Numbered from the stretch's first letter, positions 24,673 through 33,008 are shown. The stretch is DNA of 64,000 nucleotides from Mucilaginibacter galii (GCF_014635825.1 NZ_BMDO01000008.1:1-64000); one strand, 5' to 3'. Made by a program: numbers and translations. The notes: generated by a model not told the origin, from the letters alone.

Positions 24673-25488
24673 TTAGTTGACAACCTTGTATTCATAAGTC
24701 CATGAACGGTTTTTGGTGCCTGTACCTACCTTAGTAATTGTTGTAGGGTAACCATTGCTGTTGTACTCGTAAACGTAGGTATAGCTGGTGCCGTTTTCGT
24801 TCATAGTAACCGGGTTGTTCGGCCCAGGTGCATAGCCTAATCCTTCTTCTTCTGTGTTTACTCTAAAGTAAATCCAGTTAGGTAAAGCACTTATTGGATT
24901 GTGCTTTGTGTCGAATGTGAGATAGTTATCTGTGTAGACATAGCCGTTTGGTCGACCTGTGGTATATTCATTGGCTACCTGCTTTGTGTTGTTGCCATCA
25001 CTGTTATAGGTAAAGAGTATCTCTACTTCGTTTGGTGTAAACCACCTTGTTAACTTGCTTCCGTCATAAGTCAATGTATGCTCGGTAGGCGATATGCCGC
25101 TGGCCTTGTTAAAAGTGAGCTTGCTAATGTTGCTACCTGTGTAGGCTGCCACCGAGTTTACGAAATCACCGTTGTTGTAGTTGGTATTAGTGATGGTAGA
25201 ACCTGTTAGCTGGCTCGAACTGTTGTAAGCGAACGTATGTGTTTCTTTAAAGGTTGATACATTGCTGTAAGAGTAGATGGCTGCTTGCAGTAACTGTTTG
25301 CCGTTGTAAGTGAACTCGGCAAGCGTTTTACCAAAGTCCTGGTCGCCTTTGGTGTTGTTGGTTACTTTTGTAAGCAGTACTGTCGGTTGGCTTGAACCGT
25401 TTTCGTCAGGGTTCGAGTTAGCTTTTTTCGAACATGAGGTTACGAATAACGCTGCGCATAGCAGCACTGTAGATAAGGTTTGTTTCAT
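24673..25488 (-). CDS. Lipoprotein with RHS/YD-like beta repeats (DUF4595-like)
   Basis: The protein has 271 residues from the Met of MKQTLSTVLLCAALFVTSC, whose lipobox (FVTSC) marks a lipoprotein signal. An upstream ATG at 25554 would bury the signal and is rejected. The mature part is built from strand pairs such as FTYNGKQLL, HTFAYNSSSQLTGS, LTYDGSKLTRW, LFTYNSDGN and YVYEYNSNGYP, the pattern of YD or DUF4595-like Bacteroidota surface lipoproteins. It probably sits on the outer membrane. Its function is unknown. As cargo of an otherwise cytoplasmic island it stands out, and it could act in surface exclusion or phage adsorption. Confidence 0.8.
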   Translation of the reverse strand: MKQTLSTVLLCAALFVTSCSKKANSNPDENGSSQPTVLLTKVTNNTKGDQDFGKTLAEFTYNGKQLLQAAIYSYSNVSTFKETHTFAYNSSSQLTGSTITNTNYNNGDFVNSVAAYTGSNISKLTFNKASGISPTEHTLTYDGSKLTRWFTPNEVEILFTYNSDGNNTKQVANEYTTGRPNGYVYTDNYLTFDTKHNPISALPNWIYFRVNTEEEGLGYAPGPNNPVTMNENGTSYTYVYEYNSNGYPTTITKVGTGTKNRSWTYEYKVVN

Positions 25489-25534
25489 CTGTTTTATGGT
25501 GTTAAGGGTATCTAAAATTGATTGTCTTGAAGCT

Positions 25535-26017
25535 TTAGCGCTTAGTGTTCTCATCTACAAATGAGGCTATCGCTGCATTGAAAACTGATTGGCTATGCCC
25601 TTTTAAAGTAATAAGCTGCTGTATGGTTCGCTCAGCGAACTTAGCCTCCAGTACAAATTTGTTACTGTCGTTCATTTCCCTTGGATCGCTGGCGGTCGTT
25701 ATCATGATGCTTACAACGTTGTAGGGCTTTATCAAGGTAAACAGCTTGTCTGTTTCTTCCAAATAAACTAACAGCCGTGCAGCCTTACCAAGTATGTGGG
25801 GTTCATTTTGATAGACTGTAGTAACGAACTGTCTTCGGATATAGGATTTATCCAGTTGTAGTATGAGGACAAAGGGTATAGGGCTATCGAAGCGCCTGTT
25901 CCACATTACAACAGGTTCAAACTGTTGTTTTAAACGGGATTGAGTAAGGTGTTCGCTCAGTTCAATGGTTAAGCGTTGCTGCTTCTGTTCGGCAGTTTCT
26001 GTAAATTCAACGGGCAT
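25535..26017 (-). CDS. Uncharacterised 160-aa protein
   Basis: I do not recognise it. From the Met of MPVEFTETAEQKQQRL the protein is soluble and looks mixed alpha/beta (PIPFVLILQLDKSYI; VVSIMITTASDPREM). The ORF stays open upstream to 26179, but that stretch is compositionally poor and has proline- and cysteine-rich sequence unlike the rest, so the shorter form is preferred. It lies 46 bp upstream of the lipoprotein gene. Confidence 0.6.
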   Translation of the reverse strand: MPVEFTETAEQKQQRLTIELSEHLTQSRLKQQFEPVVMWNRRFDSPIPFVLILQLDKSYIRRQFVTTVYQNEPHILGKAARLLVYLEETDKLFTLIKPYNVVSIMITTASDPREMNDSNKFVLEAKFAERTIQQLITLKGHSQSVFNAAIASFVDENTKR

Positions 26018-26337
26018 GTGGTTGGGTTGAGTACCGAAGCAGTCCTTGAACGGTGGGTTATAAATGCGATAAGCGCAAGGACTGAACTCAGTTTGCAGCT
26101 TTTGAGGCCCTTGGAAAGCCCACGCAACAACAAACGAGCCAGCACCCTCACGCTTATCGCATGGGGCGTTGGGTCTCATCTGTTCTAGCTGCGTTTAAAA
26201 TTTCCAAGGTTCCAAAAGCAAGAACAAACAAAGCTTACGCTTATATTATCTTAAATGTATATGTGTAGGTAGATGGTACTGTCTATGTGTTGCCTCCTGT
26301 ATTGTTTGAAAACAAAGTTAAGCAGTAGAACAATACG

Positions 26338-26826
26338 TTAAGCTACTCTACGCAACTTTCTTTTGATAGGTTTAGGCTTGTAAGCTATCTGTACGAACCT
26401 GTGTCGCTTAATTCGGCTGTCCTCTAAACACTCGTATAGGTCTGAGCAGTCTGTATGTATCTCATTGCAACATACGCTTCCTTCGATATTGATGCTGGTG
26501 CTGTTGGCAGAAGTTAAGCTATAAATTAGTCTGAGGAACTGAGATATGATATTGCCAAAGCCACCATTATCGTTGTATGCCTCAAAGCCGAAGTTGATTT
26601 CTAGCGTTTCCCCATCAGCGTAAACTAAGCATAGGTAACAAAGTGGATTAACAAACTCATCGACCTTGACATTGAACCCCGGTTGCTTTCCTTCGGAGTG
26701 AACAAGCGTATAGCGTAGTTCGTCATGTTCTATTGTGGCAAGTAGGGCCTTCGTCTGCTTTAAGATTTTAAAGTAAGCCTTGCTTACCTCATCATTGTAA
26801 TTTGGTGTCTGTGTAGCGTTTCTCAT
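26338..26826 (-). CDS. Uncharacterised 162-aa protein
   Basis: I do not recognise it. The first 110 residues look like a compact alpha/beta domain (LCYLCLVYADGETLEINFGFE). Near residues 118-138 it has several cysteines and a histidine (CCNEIHTDC..LYEC) that might bind metal, and it ends in a basic tail (KPKPIKRKLRR). It has no signal peptide. TTTAACGCTATG at its start matches the start of the 23989-24591 gene. Confidence 0.65.
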   Translation of the reverse strand: MRNATQTPNYNDEVSKAYFKILKQTKALLATIEHDELRYTLVHSEGKQPGFNVKVDEFVNPLCYLCLVYADGETLEINFGFEAYNDNGGFGNIISQFLRLIYSLTSANSTSINIEGSVCCNEIHTDCSDLYECLEDSRIKRHRFVQIAYKPKPIKRKLRRVA

Positions 26827-26860
26827 AGCGTTAAAAATTATTAGATGGCTTAAAATGAAA

Positions 26861-26888
26861 GAAGCCTGGTGCTACTGCACCAAGCTTC
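26861..26888. terminator. Hairpin between two cargo genes
   Basis: GAAGCCTGGTGC and GCACCAAGCTTC pair around TACT. T-rich sequence follows on both strands, so it can stop transcription either way. On the minus strand it ends the 26915-27358 gene. Confidence 0.75.
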
Positions 26889-26914
26889 TGCTTGTTGTTT
26901 TATAAGGTGGGATG

Positions 26915-27358
26915 TTATCCCTGTAAAGAATAAAAGTGCTTCCTGTCCTGCACTTGCTGGACGTTCCTATAATAGGTATCGAAGTCGGGCTGTAGCTTTA
27001 TTTCTTGAAGCTGCTCCTGTACAAAGAACTTGCTAAGCAACTTGCGGATGGCTACCTCTTGTGGGCAGTTGCCGAAGGCGTATGTCACTTGGTATTCTGT
27101 AAAAGGATCGCATTCGAGATACCAGTAAAATGTCGGTGTAATGAAGGCGTACAGCGCTAATTTCGACTTAGCTCTCGAACGCGTAAAATCAAGCTCGAAC
27201 GCATGACCGTCAGTTGGTTTTAAGAGGGTCTTTGCTTCGACCAGGATGCCTCGATAGTCACCTGCAATGATAGTGTTGCGTTGCTTTTGGTTAAGGTTGG
27301 ATTTACGGTACCGAATGTTATGTAACATTGGTGAGCTGTGTTGTGGGTTTGATAGCAT
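26915..27358 (-). CDS. Uncharacterised 147-aa protein
   Basis: I do not recognise it. It is a small soluble protein, with a basic N-terminus (RYRKSNLNQKQRN) and a central RSRAKSKLALYAFITPTFYWY. No motif gives a function. It is the first gene of the minus-strand run downstream of the 640-bp gap, so its promoter should lie in that gap. Confidence 0.6.
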   Translation of the reverse strand: MLSNPQHSSPMLHNIRYRKSNLNQKQRNTIIAGDYRGILVEAKTLLKPTDGHAFELDFTRSRAKSKLALYAFITPTFYWYLECDPFTEYQVTYAFGNCPQEVAIRKLLSKFFVQEQLQEIKLQPDFDTYYRNVQQVQDRKHFYSLQG

Positions 27359-27995
27359 GTTTTACAGGTTGATGGTTTGACATTCGGGTTGATTTACAAG
27401 GTTGAAGCAATGTCGAGCAATGCGATTAAGCTGTATTCTTTACAGGTTGAATTGCTTCGAATGCAGTAAAGGCAGATTGTATAGGTAGCACACTCAAATT
27501 ATGGAGCGAAGCTCTTTTTTCAAATTCGAAGGCTGTGAGCCTGAGTCCGCGTCCGCTAAACAATTTACTTTCCGGCACAATTTAGGCGGGGGTGATATCA
27601 AGCTCTGGTTCCACGATTGAGAGCCACAAATGATTTCTGTAGGGGGCGTACTTAAAATATAAAGCTGGTATTTATATAGAAGGCCGGGGGGTATTGTTTA
27701 AACAGGTAGGGGGGGATTGGCGATTAACGCTTGATAAGTCTATTGAAATTGCAAGACTCAAAGCATATAACTTGCTAAGTAGTCAATCTTAGCCACTAAA
27801 CACTGTAACTACAGCCATATTATCGTTCAAATTGGTGGTTAGTAAGTGTTAAGCGTTGAAGGCAGTGTTCATTGCGTCCTCATGTTAACGGTTGTACATA
27901 GACTACCAAATCTATTTCCTCTCAAATACATTTTCTTGTAAATTCCCTTACCAAGTCAATTTTCGATTATGAGAGGAAATGATAGGGTTAAATTT
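27359..27995. other. Non-coding gap with an 11-bp inverted repeat
   Basis: No gene is supported in 637 bases. ATTTCCTCTCA (27914-27924) and TGAGAGGAAAT (27970-27980) form an inverted repeat 45 nt apart. TGAGAGGAAA recurs at 29900-29909, on the other side of the helicase-like gene. The stretch also contains a poly-G/C run near 27683-27716 and CTTTACAGG near 27438. Confidence 0.6.
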
Positions 27996-29816
27996 TTAGG
28001 CAGCAACCTTAAGATTGAACTGCATACCCAAAATCTGAAACCCATTCACGTCTTCTCCTTGCATTTTGCATGGATGGATTTGAAATCTGCCTTGCTCCGC
28101 TAACTGCGTGGCTTCTGCTTTTCTTATTTTACCGTTACTGTCCCTGATGTTCAATTTCTCATAGATGGCTTGTAGCTGGGCACTGATAGACACTCTAGAA
28201 TACTTTTGTCCAGTCTTAAAAGTATGTGATAGCAGCTTTAACAACTTGTGCTCTGATCGCAAGTTAGATGCCACTATGACTTCCTGAGCAACCAGTTTGC
28301 AGTTGTACTTTAATTCTTCAAGTTTGCCACTGTCTAAGAATTGCTCGGCTTCATAGGCAAGTGGGTTTCGAGCTTTAATCTCATCCTCGATGGTTTGACC
28401 TAAATGAAAAACCATTGTCGTAGCCTCAAGGTCCTTATAAGCTTTCAGTGCGTCAATATCTTCTTTAAGTATAGTTGCTTTTGATTTACGTTTCATGTTT
28501 GTTGTAGTGTCAAGTTTAGCTCTTGAGCTTTGAACGTCTACATCGAAGTAGCCCGCTTCCCACTCTTGTTTAATAAGTGCAAGGTTGTTATAGATCTCAT
28601 TGCTGTATGACTCATTTACTTGTTGGTCAAACAGTTCGTAACTGAAGGTAGGGTGACCTGTATGCTTATCTACATTTGCAAAGTGTCTAACACGGTCATC
28701 AGGCTTAGGCTTGTTTCCTGTTAATTCGCAAAGCGATAGATACTCAATTGTTTGGCTTATAAGTAGTCTTGCTTCGTCATTGTAGCTGTTCTGAAGGTCG
28801 GCTAGTTCTTTCCGTGGGGCATTAGAATGATGATGATTAGTTAGATGTATTACCTGCGCAGGCTTATTTCGTAAGCGACCAACGGCTTGCTTTAACTTCA
28901 TTGCAACAGACACTTTTGTATGTGGCTGATGTATATCTGTCACAACAATGACGTTAGCGTTTTCATCGTTGATGTCTATTCCCTCAAAGTATTTGCAAGT
29001 ATAGAAATTGACCTTGCTTTGATTTGCCTTACTTGGAAGTTCATGATAGTACTTGTTGAGGTCACCTAGCTTATTCATGTTCGCCTTGTCTTCGTCATCC
29101 GCGCAATAGATGCTTACATCCGTCAGCCCGGCTTGTTTAACGCATTTAGCAATTCCCGTAACAGAGTTGAAGTAAATATGGAGATTGCCTTTTACCACAT
29201 TACTCTTTTGTAGAATGTCGTTTATCGTAGCGTACACGCTAAGGCAATCTACTAAAGTTATCGTGCCTAGCTTTTCTGTAAAACGGATCTCGTAGTAGTC
29301 TAATGCCTGAAATTTGGGATTGCTAAAGTGGTAGGGCGTAGCTGATATTATTGCTTTGTGATCGAACTTCCAAAAGTAATCGAAGGGTTTGAGTATGTTC
29401 TCTCGGAACACCTCAGTAATAAAAGTGTGGCACTCATCTAACATGAGAAACCAACCCTTGATTACCTCGTCGTACATTTTTACATTATCAATCGCCTTTA
29501 TAAGCCTTGAAAAGCTATCAGGCGTTACCATGATCTTTTGACTTGGCCGACGTTTAGAAAGTTGTTCTTCTATTGCTGGTTGTTTAACATTCCCATCAAT
29601 GATAAAGAGTTCCGGATGGTCTTTTGCTTTGCAATGTAATATCCCTCTTGTAGGTGCAACTATGATTGAACAGCGCAGCTTGTTCAAAAGTTCTAAGGTT
29701 GTTCCACCTATACCGCATCTGCCCTTGTTAAGAAAGGCATTTGAAGGTATGGCTTTAAAGATTGTATCTAGGTAAACGTTGTTGGGGATGCTGTAGTAAT
29801 AATAGTTCTTGTACAT
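27996..29816 (-). CDS. SF2 helicase-like protein with variant Walker A
   Basis: The protein has 606 residues. SF2 motifs are seen in order: motif I region RCGIGGTTLELL (33-44) in place of the GxGKT loop, Ia IVAPTRGIL, motif II LDECH (126-130), motif III SATP (158-161), motif V-like KYFEGIDI and motif VI QAVGRLRNK (310-318). The second half (from about 345) is a helical region of unknown family. The Walker A lysine seems to be lost, with GGTT in its place, so ATP use may be altered. Such proteins occur on Bacteroidota mobile elements as far as I recall. Replication, restriction or defence roles are all possible. Confidence 0.85.
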   Translation of the reverse strand: MYKNYYYYSIPNNVYLDTIFKAIPSNAFLNKGRCGIGGTTLELLNKLRCSIIVAPTRGILHCKAKDHPELFIIDGNVKQPAIEEQLSKRRPSQKIMVTPDSFSRLIKAIDNVKMYDEVIKGWFLMLDECHTFITEVFRENILKPFDYFWKFDHKAIISATPYHFSNPKFQALDYYEIRFTEKLGTITLVDCLSVYATINDILQKSNVVKGNLHIYFNSVTGIAKCVKQAGLTDVSIYCADDEDKANMNKLGDLNKYYHELPSKANQSKVNFYTCKYFEGIDINDENANVIVVTDIHQPHTKVSVAMKLKQAVGRLRNKPAQVIHLTNHHHSNAPRKELADLQNSYNDEARLLISQTIEYLSLCELTGNKPKPDDRVRHFANVDKHTGHPTFSYELFDQQVNESYSNEIYNNLALIKQEWEAGYFDVDVQSSRAKLDTTTNMKRKSKATILKEDIDALKAYKDLEATTMVFHLGQTIEDEIKARNPLAYEAEQFLDSGKLEELKYNCKLVAQEVIVASNLRSEHKLLKLLSHTFKTGQKYSRVSISAQLQAIYEKLNIRDSNGKIRKAEATQLAEQGRFQIHPCKMQGEDVNGFQILGMQFNLKVAA

Positions 29817-30435
29817 TTCAGGTGTGCGTAATTGAGTCGCTGAGGAATATCTGAGTGCCCAGGTTTGGGCAGGATGGCTATCTGGTCAAAATCGGCGTTT
29901 GAGAGGAAAGTTGAATGCATAAAAAAGACCAGTTGCAACGTGGCCTCTTTTATTCAGCTAGCTATGCCGACCTTGAAATGTATTTAAAGATACGAAAAAA
30001 ATATGGCTTTGCATAGCTCAAAACATCATAAATTGGCGCTGCCAGTAGCCTTGTCAGGCTATTATTTTTTAAACGATGGCTTGTGAATGTAAAATACTCA
30101 TCCTATATTTGCATCAGCAACTCGGTTGTTGTTTTACAAACCACTTTAACAACCTTCACAGTCGCAAGGTCACTTTGAGCAAGTCATTTGACCGAAATAA
30201 ACCACAATCAATGGAACCCCTGTCATTCGGGTTGAATGGACGTTGCTGTTTACGTTAAACAGGTTAAGTCTACTTGATCAATGCCTTGTAGCACTCGTTC
30301 TTTACCTTCTTGTGAATTAGCCTATAGCCCTCGGTTCGTTGGCTTAATGTGATTTCAAATCTGTATTTGGAACCAGCTTATGCTAGTTGGTTTATTGGCC
30401 TGACTATAGCTCAGGTTTATTTTAGTCGTATCCAT
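29817..30435. other. Non-coding gap between the helicase-like gene and the 150-aa gene
   Basis: No gene is supported. It holds a hairpin GCCCAGG..GGGC near 29858 and an imperfect terminator-like hairpin at 29924-29952 (AAAGACCAGTTG..CAACGTGGCCTCTTT). TTTGAGAGGAAAG lies at 29898-29910. Short ORFs here (such as 30076-30258) have no recognisable content. Divergent promoters for both neighbours should lie here. Confidence 0.6.
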
Positions 30436-30888
30436 ATGGAAACACCTAACGACGGCTCAAAGCAGCCAATCAAAAAAACAGTGATGTCAAATCTTAAGTC
30501 AGGTAGACTACAGATACTCACTGCGTACTTTAAAGAAAGTGCAAGCACTTTGTTAAGCTTAATACCTTCAAGGGGCAAAAACGATTTCGACGACATCATG
30601 AGGCGTGTAGATTTTCTGCACAGAGCTACTGGTATTGACAAACAATACTATGTAGCACTTACAGATGCTTTCAAGGGAAAAGGATTTACCGATGCTAACA
30701 ATGTTGCAAAAACAGTCTGTGAACTTAGGCAAAGGCTTCGTCTACCACGCTTTGCAGCGAAGACTGCTTTGAAGCAATCAGTCGAAGACTTGAACCTTGT
30801 TTTTTTTGTCATGAAGAAGATGGAGAAAAACTTAGCTGGCAAAGGTGAACCAAAGTTTAAACCCGAGTTCCCACTGCTTGTAGTATAA
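30436..30888 (+). CDS. Uncharacterised 150-aa protein, only plus-strand cargo gene
   Basis: I do not recognise it. The start METPNDGSKQP is chosen over an ORF start 87 bases upstream, whose extra residues are unlike the rest. The protein is basic and helical (LKSGRLQILTAYFKESASTL; RQRLRLPRFAAKTAL). It is next to the integrase gene, convergent with it, and followed by a clean terminator. A regulator or excision role would fit the position but is unproven. Confidence 0.7.
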   Translation: METPNDGSKQPIKKTVMSNLKSGRLQILTAYFKESASTLLSLIPSRGKNDFDDIMRRVDFLHRATGIDKQYYVALTDAFKGKGFTDANNVAKTVCELRQRLRLPRFAAKTALKQSVEDLNLVFFVMKKMEKNLAGKGEPKFKPEFPLLVV

Positions 30889-30896
30889 CTTAATAA

Positions 30897-30917
30897 GCCC
30901 ACCTGTTATAGGTGGGC
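30897..30917. terminator. Bidirectional terminator between the 150-aa gene and the integrase
   Basis: GCCCACCT and AGGTGGGC form an 8-bp stem with a 5-nt loop (GTTAT), followed by TTTCTTTG on the plus strand. It sits between convergent stops at 30888 and 30926. Confidence 0.88.
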
Positions 30918-30925
30918 TTTCTTTG

Positions 30926-32074
30926 TTAAAAGTCCAGAGTGGGTGCTGCTTCTTTCAGCTCTTCACTGTTGAACTCTCCAAGGTTGCGTAGATACTTTAA
31001 AGTCACCATAATAGTAGAATGACCTAGTAGCTTCTGTAGTAAGTATACATCTTTCGTTCTCCTAAACACTTCTACTGCTGCTGTATGCCTGAACGAGTAG
31101 ATAGTTTGTTTCTTGTATATGAGCTCCTGCTTGTACATCTTCTTCCAAGCTCTAGTCCACTGAGTGTTGAAGTAAGCATCGTTGAAAGGTTCAGATCGTC
31201 CTGTAAATATGTTATCATCAGGTTTCAACTTAGTGAGTATAGGTTCTAGCACGCTTTGGGTGTATTCAGGTACATAAACCACCCTTACTTTTCCACCTTT
31301 GTTTTCACTGCCCGATAAGTGAATTTCTGTATTGGCTTTTTTGAAATGCCTCTTGGTTAGCAGCCTGACCTCTTCATGGGGCCTAAGCCACGAGCCATAA
31401 GTCAACAAGCAACATAAGTATACGTTAGGCTGATTAATCTTCAGGAACTCTAAGATAGGTTTCAGCTGCTCTTTTTCATATGAACGATGCAATGTAGCTT
31501 TGACCCTCATGCGTTCCGTTGACTTTATTGCAGGCAGAGCGTGACTTATAACCTTCCCTGCACTAGAGAATAGTACCCCCAGGTCTCTACGCTTATCCAT
31601 GTAGTAGGTTCCTGATGATTTGAACCTTGATAGGAACTCTTCGATACGTATAGCACTTATCTCTGTAATTGCCCCGCTAAGTTCGCTTGTACTAAGGAAC
31701 GTGGTAAACTGGCGGTGAATGTTTCGTAAGTTCCTTTTATAAGTTTTACTCAGGTCACCTATAAGCTTCTTATCAAGGGCAGATTGGAGAAGCTCTCCTG
31801 TTGTTACCGTTGTATTGTTTACAGGTGTCTGCTCAACTGTCACCACGGCTTTTGTAGCGGGATAACACTTGTTGTCTAAAGCTTTGTGTAGCTCAAATTG
31901 CAGTTTCCGTAACAACCTGTTTCGCTCTTCAATTGAAGGGGCTCTGTTAGGGTTAAGCATCAGGTCTAAGCTCTTACCATTGTACTCACGTATTCTTTTA
32001 CCATCTAGGTAGAACGTAACGTAAGAGCGAGTTTCTAAATTGTCACTAGCGACGATCTTGGGTTCTGTAAACAT
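30926..32074 (-). CDS. Tyrosine recombinase (phage-type integrase)
   Basis: The protein has 382 residues from the Met of MFTEPKIVASDN. The ORF extends to 32206, but its first 44 residues are an antisense reading of the tRNA copy. An N-terminal arm-binding region (YVTFYLDGKRIREYN) is followed by a SAM-like core-binding domain and the catalytic domain. Catalytic residues are Arg in TYGSWLRPHEEV, the YSFRHT box (with Tyr where the first His is usual), LLGHSTIMVT, and the nucleophile Tyr in TLKYLRNLG. It lies 61 bp inside the right repeat and reads into the element. It should catalyse insertion into and excision from the tRNA-CAT gene. Confidence 0.95.
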   Translation of the reverse strand: MFTEPKIVASDNLETRSYVTFYLDGKRIREYNGKSLDLMLNPNRAPSIEERNRLLRKLQFELHKALDNKCYPATKAVVTVEQTPVNNTTVTTGELLQSALDKKLIGDLSKTYKRNLRNIHRQFTTFLSTSELSGAITEISAIRIEEFLSRFKSSGTYYMDKRRDLGVLFSSAGKVISHALPAIKSTERMRVKATLHRSYEKEQLKPILEFLKINQPNVYLCCLLTYGSWLRPHEEVRLLTKRHFKKANTEIHLSGSENKGGKVRVVYVPEYTQSVLEPILTKLKPDDNIFTGRSEPFNDAYFNTQWTRAWKKMYKQELIYKKQTIYSFRHTAAVEVFRRTKDVYLLQKLLGHSTIMVTLKYLRNLGEFNSEELKEAAPTLDF

Positions 32075-32076
32075 TT

Positions 32077-32096
32077 CTTGGCGCGTCTTTGGCGCA
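32077..32096. promoter_or_regulatory. Two TTTGGCGCA-type sites at the integrase start (right arm sites)
   Basis: CTTGGCGCG (32077-32085) and TTTGGCGCA (32088-32096) match the three sites at the left end, in the same orientation. They lie immediately upstream of the integrase start codon, so binding could also repress the integrase gene. Confidence 0.45.
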
Positions 32097-32134
32097 GTTG
32101 ACAGCTGATAGGTCGAAAAACGGCCTCTACATGT

Positions 32135-32200
32135 GCTCAGTTGGTTAGAGGTGTAACACTCATAATCTTTTGGTCCCTGGTTCGAGCCCAGGTGGGCGCA
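32135..32200 (+). pseudogene. Partial tRNA-CAT copy at the right end of the element
   Basis: GCTCAGTTGGTTAGAG, then GTGTAAC instead of TAGAAG, then a perfect copy of the tRNA from the anticodon loop to the discriminator. The 5' acceptor strand is missing and the anticodon stem no longer pairs, so it should not be functional. It is the displaced original 3' half plus an element-borne D-arm imitation. Confidence 0.88.
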
Positions 32201-32201
32201 C
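32158..32201 (+). repeat. attR: right 44-bp direct repeat
   Basis: It is identical to 13492-13535. Beyond it lies CTTCAAACC and the original tRNA terminator. Confidence 0.93.
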
Positions 32202-32204
32202 TTC

Positions 32205-32237
32205 AAACCTCTTCGTTAACTCGAAGGGGTTTTTTTG
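32205..32237 (+). terminator. Original tRNA terminator, now stranded beyond attR
   Basis: AAACCTCTTCG pairs with CGAAGGGGTTT (one mismatch) around TTAACT, followed by a run of T. It lies directly after the 3' tRNA copy. Confidence 0.85.
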
Positions 32238-33008
32238 TTTTCAGGCTTAGTAGCTGTTTTGTGCTGAAATTAGTTATAAAAGCATTTTTTAATCTATTAA
32301 TTGTTTAATTGCTTCTTTAGTTTGTTAATTGACGTTTTGTGATTTCTACTTTGTTATATTGAGTTTAAGTGAATTTGGCGCGCTGATGAGTACTTATAAA
32401 AAAGATAATTATTTAAAGACAACAAGATACTGAAACGAATAGTTAAAAAACAAAATCTGTCCTTTTGCGATGGGTTCAAGACCATTGACACTGCAAAATA
32501 ATATTTTATTCAAGCTTTATCTTAAATAGAGTTGAAGACACACTTTTCAGTGCCTTCAATTTTAAAGGTTTTTTAAACCTCAATGTAAAGAAATGGTAGT
32601 TTGAAATAGCGGACGCATTGCTGTCCAAATCTTATGTCATAAGGAGGAAGATTTGAATCCCTCCGGCCATCAGATACACGGCAATCATTTCGGCATCGTT
32701 ATACATTTGATCTATTTTAAAAGCAGCATATAAACTGTCCTGATATTCTTAGTCTTTGTAATTATCATTTCTATATGCTGTGATTTCAAATAAAGCGTAC
32801 GAAATGAGTTTTCGCCCTAACTTGTTAAGACGGCAATGCTATTAAGAATGTAGTCTTCACAGATTCTCTCTAATGATGCAAATTTCTCTTTTTTAGCGTA
32901 CTTCAAAATTACGGACCGCTATACCAGTTTCGGCTACAAACTAACCTGATTCGGGCACATTCTTCACCTCGTTTGTCAGGACCTTTACATCATCAAACAA
33001 AAATAAAT
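32238..33008. other. AT-rich non-coding gap right of the element
   Basis: No gene is supported in about 770 bases. TTTGGCGCG occurs at about 32375, outside the element. A tRNA-like T-arm fragment (GAATCCCTCCGGCCA near 32655) is too incomplete to call. Confidence 0.6.

Larger units (their letters stand above)
13492..32201. mobile_element. Integrated element (about 18.7 kb) in the 3' half of the tRNA-CAT gene
   Basis: Perfect 44-bp direct repeats (13492-13535 and 32158-32201) bound a segment whose right end carries a tyrosine recombinase reading inward. The left repeat completes a tRNA, which is typical of tRNA-targeting integrases. Inside are an IS110 element, a reverse transcriptase, DUF262-HEPN, HNH, methylase-like and SF2 helicase-like genes and several unrecognised genes, nearly all on the minus strand. 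No relaxase, type IV secretion, capsid or terminase gene was seen. It is therefore not self-transmissible by known routes and may be mobilised in trans or be a defence island. Confidence 0.9.

Noticed and set aside
32135..32200. Second functional tRNA
   Set aside because: It lacks the 5' acceptor strand and its anticodon stem does not pair.
32075..32206. N-terminal extension of the integrase reading frame
   Set aside because: These 44 residues (CAHLGSNQGPKDYECY...) are an antisense translation of the tRNA copy. Such readings are a known annotation artefact, and the Met at 32074 gives a normal integrase start.
32600..32680. tRNA-like fragment
   Set aside because: It has a possible T-arm (GAATCCCTCC) but no matching acceptor or anticodon arm.
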